Positions 58,963-64,000 of a DNA stretch of 64,000 bases are shown piece after piece. The DNA comes from Mumia flava. GTDB lineage: Bacteria > Actinomycetota > Actinomycetes > Propionibacteriales > Nocardioidaceae. Every line of letters begins with the position of its first letter. The first letter of the stretch is position 1. A program made the position numbers and the translations under genes. The stretch covers positions 1,302,001 to 1,366,000 of the forward strand of contig NZ_PGEZ01000001.1 of the NCBI RefSeq assembly GCF_002797495.1, read 5' to 3'. The notes below the pieces were generated by a model, which saw only the letters and a program-made list of their open reading frames with translations, was not told the origin of the DNA and did not search any database.

Positions 58963-60612
58963 TCAGGCCGTGGCGGCTGCGGCCGCGCGGCCCGCCTGGC
59001 GACCGGAGAAGATGCAGCCGCCGAGGAACGTCCCCTCGAGCGCGCGGTAGCCGTGCACGCCCCCGCCGCCGAACCCGGCGACCTCCCCCGCGGCGTACAG
59101 CCCCGCGAACGGCTCGCCGTCGGCGCGCAGCACACGCGCGTCGAGGTCCGTCTCCAGCCCGCCGAGGGTCTTGCGGGTGATCACGCGCAGGCGTACGGCG
59201 ATCAGCGGACCCGCCTTCGGGTCCAGGATCCGGTGCGGCGTCGCCGTCCGCATCAGCTTGTCCCCACGGAACGCCCGCGCCCCACGGATCGCGGTCACCT
59301 GCGCGTCCTTGCCGAACGGGTTGTCGATCTGGCGGTCACGCGCCTCGATCTGCGTCCGCAGGTCCTCGAGGTCGAGCAGCGGCTCCTTGGTGAGCGCGTT
59401 CATCCCGGCGACCAGCTCGTCGAGCGTGTCCGCGACGACGAAGTCCTCCCCGTGCTGCTTGAACGCCTCGACCGGACCGGTCGCGCCGGAACCGAGCCGC
59501 TTCGCGAGCAGCCGGAGGTCCCGACCGGTGAGGTCCGGGTTCTGCTCCGAGCCCGACAGGGCGAACTCCTTCTCGATGATCTTCTGCGTCAGCACGAACC
59601 ACGAGTGGTCGTGGCCCGTCGTCCGCAGGTGCTCGAGCGTGCCGAGCGTGTCGAACCCGGGGTAGAGCGGCCCGGGCAGCCGGCGCCCCTGCGCGTCGAA
59701 CCACATCGACGACGGCCCCGGCAGGATCCGGATCCCGTGGCCGGGCCAGATCGGGTCCCAGTTGCGCACGCCCTCCACGTAGTGCCAGCCGCGGTCCGGG
59801 TTGATCATGTGCGCGCCGGCGTCGATCGCGATCTGCTGCATCCGCCCGTCGACGTACGCGGGGACGCCGGTGAGCATGTCCTCCGGCGGAGCACCGAGCC
59901 GCTCCGGCCACGTGGCCCGGACGAGGTCGTGGTTGCCGCCGATCCCACCCGACGTCACGATCACGGCCTGCGCGGACAGCGCGAACTCCTCGACGACCTC
60001 ACGCGACGTCGCGACGCCCCGCGGCAGGTCGCTCGCCTCCAGCACCGCACCCGCGACGCCGGTGACGGTGCCGTCGGTGATCGTGAGCGCGTCCACGCGG
60101 TGGCGGAACCGCAGCTCGATCCGTCCGCTCTCCACGGCGGCACGCACCCGCCGCTCGAACGGCTCCACGACCCCGGGCCCGGTGCCCCACGTGATGTGGA
60201 AGCGCGGCACGGTGTTGCCGGGACCGATCGCCCCGTACCCGCCGCGCTCCGCCCAGCCCACGATCGGGAAGATCTTCAGCCCCTGCGCGCGCAGCCACGC
60301 GCGCTTCTCCCCGGCCGCGAAGTCGACGTACGCCTCGGCCCAGCGCCGCGGCCACGCGTCCTCGGGCCGGTCGAACCCGGCGTTTCCCATCCAGTCCGCC
60401 AGCGCGAGCTCGTGGGAGTCCTTGATCCCCATCCGGCGCTGCTCGGGGGAGTCGACGAAGAACAAACCGCCGAACGACCAGAAGGCCTGACCGCCGAGGT
60501 TCTGCTCGGACTCCTGGTCGACGATCACGACCCGGCGCCCGGCGTCGGCCGCCTCTGCTGCCGCGACCAGCCCGGCCAGTCCCGCTCCCACCACGATGAC
60601 GTCTGCGTCCAT
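58963..60612 (-). CDS. FAD-binding dehydrogenase (KstD-like)
   Basis: Encodes 549 aa. FAD motif DVIVVGAGLAGLVAAAEAAD AGRRVVIVDQE at residues 4-34, then GGQAFWSFGGLFFVDSPEQ, VTSGGIGGNHDLVRATWPER and the late FAGLYAAGEVAGFGGGGVHG YRALEGTFLGGCIFSGRQAG. This is the fumarate reductase/3-ketosteroid-dehydrogenase superfamily (COG3573), probably acting on an alkenoyl or steroid-like substrate. It is divergent from a PucR regulator with a shared palindrome. Confidence 0.88.
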   Translation of the reverse strand: MDADVIVVGAGLAGLVAAAEAADAGRRVVIVDQESEQNLGGQAFWSFGGLFFVDSPEQRRMGIKDSHELALADWMGNAGFDRPEDAWPRRWAEAYVDFAAGEKRAWLRAQGLKIFPIVGWAERGGYGAIGPGNTVPRFHITWGTGPGVVEPFERRVRAAVESGRIELRFRHRVDALTITDGTVTGVAGAVLEASDLPRGVATSREVVEEFALSAQAVIVTSGGIGGNHDLVRATWPERLGAPPEDMLTGVPAYVDGRMQQIAIDAGAHMINPDRGWHYVEGVRNWDPIWPGHGIRILPGPSSMWFDAQGRRLPGPLYPGFDTLGTLEHLRTTGHDHSWFVLTQKIIEKEFALSGSEQNPDLTGRDLRLLAKRLGSGATGPVEAFKQHGEDFVVADTLDELVAGMNALTKEPLLDLEDLRTQIEARDRQIDNPFGKDAQVTAIRGARAFRGDKLMRTATPHRILDPKAGPLIAVRLRVITRKTLGGLETDLDARVLRADGEPFAGLYAAGEVAGFGGGGVHGYRALEGTFLGGCIFSGRQAGRAAAAATA

Positions 60613-60674
60613 GCGTCCATGCTCGCCGTACGACGTGCTCGGTGACAACGGACCTGGCGAAGATGCCGAGGTGC

Positions 60675-60693
60675 ATTGTCATACAGTGACAAT
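60675..60693. promoter_or_regulatory. 19-bp palindrome between KstD-like and PucR genes
   Basis: ATTGTCATACAGTGACAAT has perfect 7-bp arms and a 5-nt centre. It lies 63 nt upstream of the KstD-like start and 24 nt upstream of the PucR-type start. A further GTGACAA half-site occurs at about 60641. It is a good candidate operator for the divergent PucR-like regulator. Confidence 0.65.
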
Positions 60694-60717
60694 CATCGGC
60701 GACCCCGGGGAGGACGG

Positions 60718-61875
60718 ATGGGCTTCGACGAGCGCACCGGCGTACGGCGGCGTCTGACGGAGCGGTCCGAGGAGGTCGCGGCCCGGCTGATCGACGCGGT
60801 CCGCGCCGAGATCCCCACGTACGCCGCGATCGGCCCGAGCCAGCTGGAGGAGACCCGCTCGATCGCGGGCTGGGCCGTGCAACGGGTCGTCGACCTGTGG
60901 GCCGGCGGCGCCACGTCGCTCACCGAGGCGGACCTGCGCCGGTTCCGCGGGATCGGCGCGGCCCGAGCCACCGACGGCCGCCCGCTCCCCGCGGTCCTGC
61001 GGGCGTACCGGGTCGCCGCGGTGGTGACCAGCGACGTCGTCCTCGAGCTCGGCGGGGACAGCCTCGACCGCGACGACCTCCTCGCACTCAACCGCGCCCT
61101 GCTCACCGGGGTGGACGAGCTGTCCGAGGCCGTCTTCAGCGGGTACGCGAGCGTGACCGACGCGGTCGCACGCGACCGGGACGAGGCGCTGCGCCGGCTC
61201 GCGGACGACCTGCTGACCGGCCGGCACACCTCCGCAGCCGCGCTGGCCGACCGGTCGCGCGAGCTGGGCATCACGCTGCCGGCGCGGTTCGACCTCGCGG
61301 TCGGTGCCGGGGTGGCCCTCGCGGACGGGCACGCCGAGGCACCGGTCGGCACAGGCGACGCCCTGGTGCTCGCCACCACGCACGCGGGACGCGTCGTACG
61401 GCTCGCCGCGACCGGCTCGACCACCCCCGACCACCGCAGCAGCGGCACCGACCGCACCCCGCCGTACGGGTGCCTGATCCCGGCGGTCGGGATCGCCGAC
61501 CTGCCCCGCGCGTTCCGCCTCGCCTCCGCTGCGGTCGCGCACGCGCCGGCCGACGCCGCCGGGCGCGGGCTGGGCGAGGCCGACGCGCTGGCGGTCGCGA
61601 TGCTGCGCGGAGCCCCGGAGTACGCGCCCCAGCGGTTCGTGCGGGCCGCGCTCGGCGACCTGCTCGGCCCGGCCGAGCGGCACCTGCTCGAGGGCCTGAC
61701 GGCGTTCCTGCGGCACGGCTCGGCCACCGAGGCAGCGGCGGCCCTGGACCTGCACCCGCAGACGATGCGGCACCGGCTGCGCCGGGTCGCCCAGGTCACC
61801 GGCCGCGACCCGCGCGACGCCTGGGACCGCCTCGTCCTGCACACCGCCATCGCCGCCTCGACCGCAACGTCCTGA
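60718..61875 (+). CDS. PucR/CdaR-type transcriptional regulator
   Basis: Encodes 385 aa. A helical RsbT/GGDEF-like N-terminal part (about 10-160) is followed by a GGDEF-related domain and the C-terminal PucR HTH (ERHLLEGLTAFLRHGSATEA AAALDLHPQTMRHRLRRVAQ VTGRDPRDAWDRLVL). It probably activates the divergent flavoprotein gene when its substrate is present. ATG 60718 has a GGGGAGG site; an in-frame ATG 60676 inside the palindrome is less likely. Confidence 0.88.
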   Translation: MGFDERTGVRRRLTERSEEVAARLIDAVRAEIPTYAAIGPSQLEETRSIAGWAVQRVVDLWAGGATSLTEADLRRFRGIGAARATDGRPLPAVLRAYRVAAVVTSDVVLELGGDSLDRDDLLALNRALLTGVDELSEAVFSGYASVTDAVARDRDEALRRLADDLLTGRHTSAAALADRSRELGITLPARFDLAVGAGVALADGHAEAPVGTGDALVLATTHAGRVVRLAATGSTTPDHRSSGTDRTPPYGCLIPAVGIADLPRAFRLASAAVAHAPADAAGRGLGEADALAVAMLRGAPEYAPQRFVRAALGDLLGPAERHLLEGLTAFLRHGSATEAAAALDLHPQTMRHRLRRVAQVTGRDPRDAWDRLVLHTAIAASTATS

Positions 61876-61884
61876 CCCCTGATC

Positions 61885-61958
61885 GCGCCCCCGATTTGAA
61901 GCGGTTCCCACCGATTCGGCGCCGAGATTCGGTGGGGAACCCGTCACATCGGGGGCGC
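61885..61958. repeat. Nested palindrome between PucR and TetR genes
   Basis: Outer arms GCGCCCCCGAT (61885-61895) and ATCGGGGGCGC (61948-61958), with inner arms GGTTCCCACCGA (from 61902) and TCGGTGGGGAACC (to about 61942). It overlaps the last codons of the minus-strand TetR gene and follows the PucR stop by 9 nt, so it may act as a two-way terminator. The outer arms resemble but do not match the GATTCGTCGAG family. Confidence 0.75.
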
Positions 61959-62672
61959 AGGGGCGGCGGCGCGGGCCTCGATCGCGGCGATCATCAGCTC
62001 GACGGCTTCGGTGAACACGTCCTCCTCCTCGATCCCGAGCAGCTCGGCGGCGTGCTCCTGGGTGGCGGGGTAGGTCTCGTGCGGGAGCAGCGCGTAGACG
62101 CGTGACCACGCGGAGTCGTCCTTCTCGCGCAGCGCCGGCGGCAGGTCGAGGACGAGCGCCTGCATCCCGGTGAGACCGAGCAGCGTGTCGGCGAACGCGC
62201 GGTACGCGAGCGTGGCCTGGGTCGCCGACAGCCCGGAGCGGGCGATCGTGCTGATCAGCAGCTCGACGATCTCGCGCTCGGCCCGCTCGCCGGTGGTCCT
62301 GCCGAGCGCCAGCGCGATCACCGACGGGAAGCGGGTCGCGCTCTCCCACGAGCACGCCGCGAACGTGCGCAGCACGTCCTGCCACGACGCGTCGTCGTCC
62401 GTACGGCGCCGGGCCTCCTCGACCACCCACGCGGCGACGCGGTCGTTCACCGCGAGCATGAGGTCGTCCTTGTCGCGGAAGTGCCGGTAGACCGCGGTCC
62501 CGTCGACCCCCAGCTCCTCGCCGAGGCGGCGCATCGACAGCGCCGCCGTGCCCTCGCGCATCACCAGGTCGAACGCCGTGTCGACGATCGCCTCGGGCCG
62601 CAGGGACGGAGGTCGTCCCCGCCCTCGCTTGCGCCCTCCCGCGGTCTCGGCCGGCATGGGCTGCTGTGCCAC
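61944..62672 (-). CDS. TetR/AcrR family regulator
   Basis: Encodes 242 aa. A basic N-terminal arm (GGRKRGRGRPPSLRPEAIVD) precedes the HTH (about 28-75: TAFDLVMREGTAALSMRRLG EELGVDGTAVYRHFRDKDDL M), then a TetR_C-like ligand domain. It is divergent from the amidohydrolase and probably regulates it. GTG 62672 or ATG 62657 could start. Confidence 0.9.
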   Translation of the reverse strand: MAQQPMPAETAGGRKRGRGRPPSLRPEAIVDTAFDLVMREGTAALSMRRLGEELGVDGTAVYRHFRDKDDLMLAVNDRVAAWVVEEARRRTDDDASWQDVLRTFAACSWESATRFPSVIALALGRTTGERAEREIVELLISTIARSGLSATQATLAYRAFADTLLGLTGMQALVLDLPPALREKDDSAWSRVYALLPHETYPATQEHAAELLGIEEEDVFTEAVELMIAAIEARAAAPAPPM

Positions 62673-62733
62673 GTCGCCCCCTCCTGACTCGTCCGTGCTC
62701 GAAAAGACTAGGCGGTCAATTTAATCATCACTG

Positions 62734-62762
62734 TTGACAGCACCGTTGCGGAAGGGTTTGAT
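62734..62762 (+). promoter_or_regulatory. Promoter of the amidohydrolase gene
   Basis: -35 TTGACA (62734-62739, consensus), 17-bp spacer, -10 TTTGAT (62757-62762), 8 nt before ATG 62771. GTCAA (about 62715) and TTGAC (62734) form an inverted pair around the -35, a possible TetR site. This AT-richer patch is unusual for the window. Confidence 0.65.
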
Positions 62763-62770
62763 CATCTCCC

Positions 62771-64000
62771 ATGAACCACGACCAGCACGGCACGGACGCC
62801 CGTACGGACGTCCGCGTCTTCCGCAACGGGACCGTCTTCACCGCCGACGCCGCCGGCTCGCTCGCCTCCGCCGTCGCCGTCGAGGACGGCCGGGTCGTCG
62901 CCGTCGGAGGCGACGTGGAGATCGCGCCCTATCGGAAGCGCGCCGCCGAGGTCGTCGACCTCGACGGCCGGATGCTGCTCCCCGGCTTCACCGACGCCCA
63001 CGCCCACCCGCCCAGCGGCGGCCTGGAGCGCATCCGGTGCGACCTCACCGCGGCGACCACGCTCGACGAGGTCACCGAGACGATCGGCGCGTACGCCGCG
63101 GCGCACCCCGACGCCGAGTGGATCCTCGGCGGCGGCTGGTCGATGAGCACCTTCCCCGGCGGTACGCCGACTCGCGACCTGCTCGACCGGCTCGCGCCGG
63201 GCCGCCCGGTCGCTCTGCCGAACCGCGACCACCACAGCACCTGGGCCAGCACCCGCGCGCTCGAGATCGCCGGCGTCACCGCGGACACCCCGGACCCCGC
63301 CGACGGCCGGATCGAGCGTGACGCCGACGGCGTCCCGACCGGCCTGCTGCACGAGGGCGCGGCCCGGCTGCTCGACCCCTACCTGCCGGCCACGTCCGAG
63401 GCCGAGTGGGACGCTGCCCTCGACGCGGCTCAGCGCTACCTGCACTCGGTCGGCGTCGTCGGCTGGCAGGATGCGATGGTCGACGTCGGCGGCGACGCAC
63501 CCGCCGGCCACGAGGCGTACCTGCGCGCCGACGCCGCAGGCCGCCTCACCGCACGCGTACGAGGCGCGCTGTGGTGGCCGCGCGAGACCACGCTCGACGC
63601 GATCGCCGAGCAGGTCGAGCGCTTCGCCAAGATCCGCGCCGCCACCTCGGCCGCGAGCGACCGCTACCGCACCGACGCGGTCAAGGTGATGCAGGACGGC
63701 GTCGCCGAGACGTTCACCGCGGCGCTGCTCGACCCGTACCTCGACCGGTGCGGGTGCCCCGGCAGCAACCACGGGATCAGCTTCTTCGCGCCCGAGGTGC
63801 TGCGCGCGAGCGTGTCCGCGCTGGACGCCGCCGGGTTCCAGGTGCACTTCCACGCGCTCGGCGACCGTGCGGTCCGCGACGTGCTCGACGCCGTCGAGCA
63901 CGCCCGCACCACCAACGGCGCCTCCGACCGGCGTCACCACCTCGCCCACCTCCAGGTGGTCCACCCCGACGACCTCCCGCGGTTCCGGACGCTCGGCGCG
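62771..64000 (+). CDS. Amidohydrolase, YtcJ/Amidohydro_3 type (truncated by window)
   Basis: 410 codons are visible before the window ends. Motifs: FRNGTVFTADAAGSLASAVA VEDGRVVAVG, LPGFTDAHAHP (metal His pair), a LGGGWSMSTFPGG loop, DAVKVMQDGVAETFTAALLD PYL, FQVHFHALGDRAVRDVLDAV E and a late HLAHLQVVHPDDL. YtcJ-like enzymes hydrolyse amides or N-formyl compounds. The C-terminal metal Asp is outside. The leaderless start (-10 TTTGAT) and divergent TetR suggest inducible use of an amide. Confidence 0.9.
   Translation, partial: MNHDQHGTDARTDVRVFRNGTVFTADAAGSLASAVAVEDGRVVAVGGDVEIAPYRKRAAEVVDLDGRMLLPGFTDAHAHPPSGGLERIRCDLTAATTLDEVTETIGAYAAAHPDAEWILGGGWSMSTFPGGTPTRDLLDRLAPGRPVALPNRDHHSTWASTRALEIAGVTADTPDPADGRIERDADGVPTGLLHEGAARLLDPYLPATSEAEWDAALDAAQRYLHSVGVVGWQDAMVDVGGDAPAGHEAYLRADAAGRLTARVRGALWWPRETTLDAIAEQVERFAKIRAATSAASDRYRTDAVKVMQDGVAETFTAALLDPYLDRCGCPGSNHGISFFAPEVLRASVSALDAAGFQVHFHALGDRAVRDVLDAVEHARTTNGASDRRHHLAHLQVVHPDDLPRFRTLGA

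Overview
The window is very GC-rich, densely packed actinobacterial chromosome. The gene content fits Propionibacteriales, and Nocardioidaceae (Nocardioides, Aeromicrobium or Mumia-like) is my best guess; no rRNA is present to confirm it. Many genes carry a TANNNT -10 box only 5-8 nt before the start codon and no Shine-Dalgarno sequence, which suggests abundant leaderless mRNAs.

Layout. 1-5053: end of a YjbR-like gene, DUF202, uracil-DNA glycosylase, AI-2E-type permease, DUF6328, an MBL hydrolase with a membrane partner, and a MarR regulator. 5303-8554: fused isobutyryl-CoA mutase icmF, behind a promoter with MarR-like half-sites. 8642-12275: an envelope coiled-coil protein, the remnant of an intradiol dioxygenase, an M20 peptidase and a Dcu-type transporter. 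12543-16029: an accessory-looking locus with a small helical protein, a WXG-type N-terminal domain fused to an HEEIH (zincin-like) domain, a membrane-anchored protein, and a second copy of the HEEIH domain without the secretion-type N-terminus. 16312-17576: a coiled-coil protein with two 53-aa proteins. 18258-32463: acyl-CoA dehydrogenase, a TPP enzyme with a cyclase, an iron-box-controlled siderophore-interacting protein, a Clp_N protein with twin operators, nitroreductase, Baeyer-Villiger-type monooxygenase, LLM oxidoreductase, hydrolases, DinB, an FAD oxidoreductase and a VapBC pair.

32510-40039 is a catabolic unit: CaiB, HyuA, HyuB, isochorismatase-type amidase and HMG-CoA lyase-like genes in one tight operon, with a divergent FCD-type GntR regulator. 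Then come ornithine cyclodeaminase, ald with a divergent Lrp/AldR regulator, a DUF4235/topoisomerase IB operon, and a TetR-MMPL-MFS-reductase efflux operon (44885-50135). The last part holds paaZ with an EthD-like gene, tRNA-Thr, an amino-acid aldolase/racemase-fold gene coupled to a sugar-lactone oxidase, a secreted beta-propeller, a DUF4032 kinase-like protein, a KstD-like flavoprotein opposite a PucR regulator, and a TetR regulator opposite a truncated amidohydrolase.

Intergenic DNA is rich in repeats. One GC-rich family (GGTCTCGATC...GCCTCGACC) occurs at four loci, and at one of them a 33-bp-period array lies in frame inside the Clp_N gene. Long hairpins of other families sit between convergent genes. 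The strongest candidates for undescribed biology are the WXG/HEEIH locus, the Hyu-CoA-lyase operon, and the Clp_N gene with its repeat insertion and paired operators.
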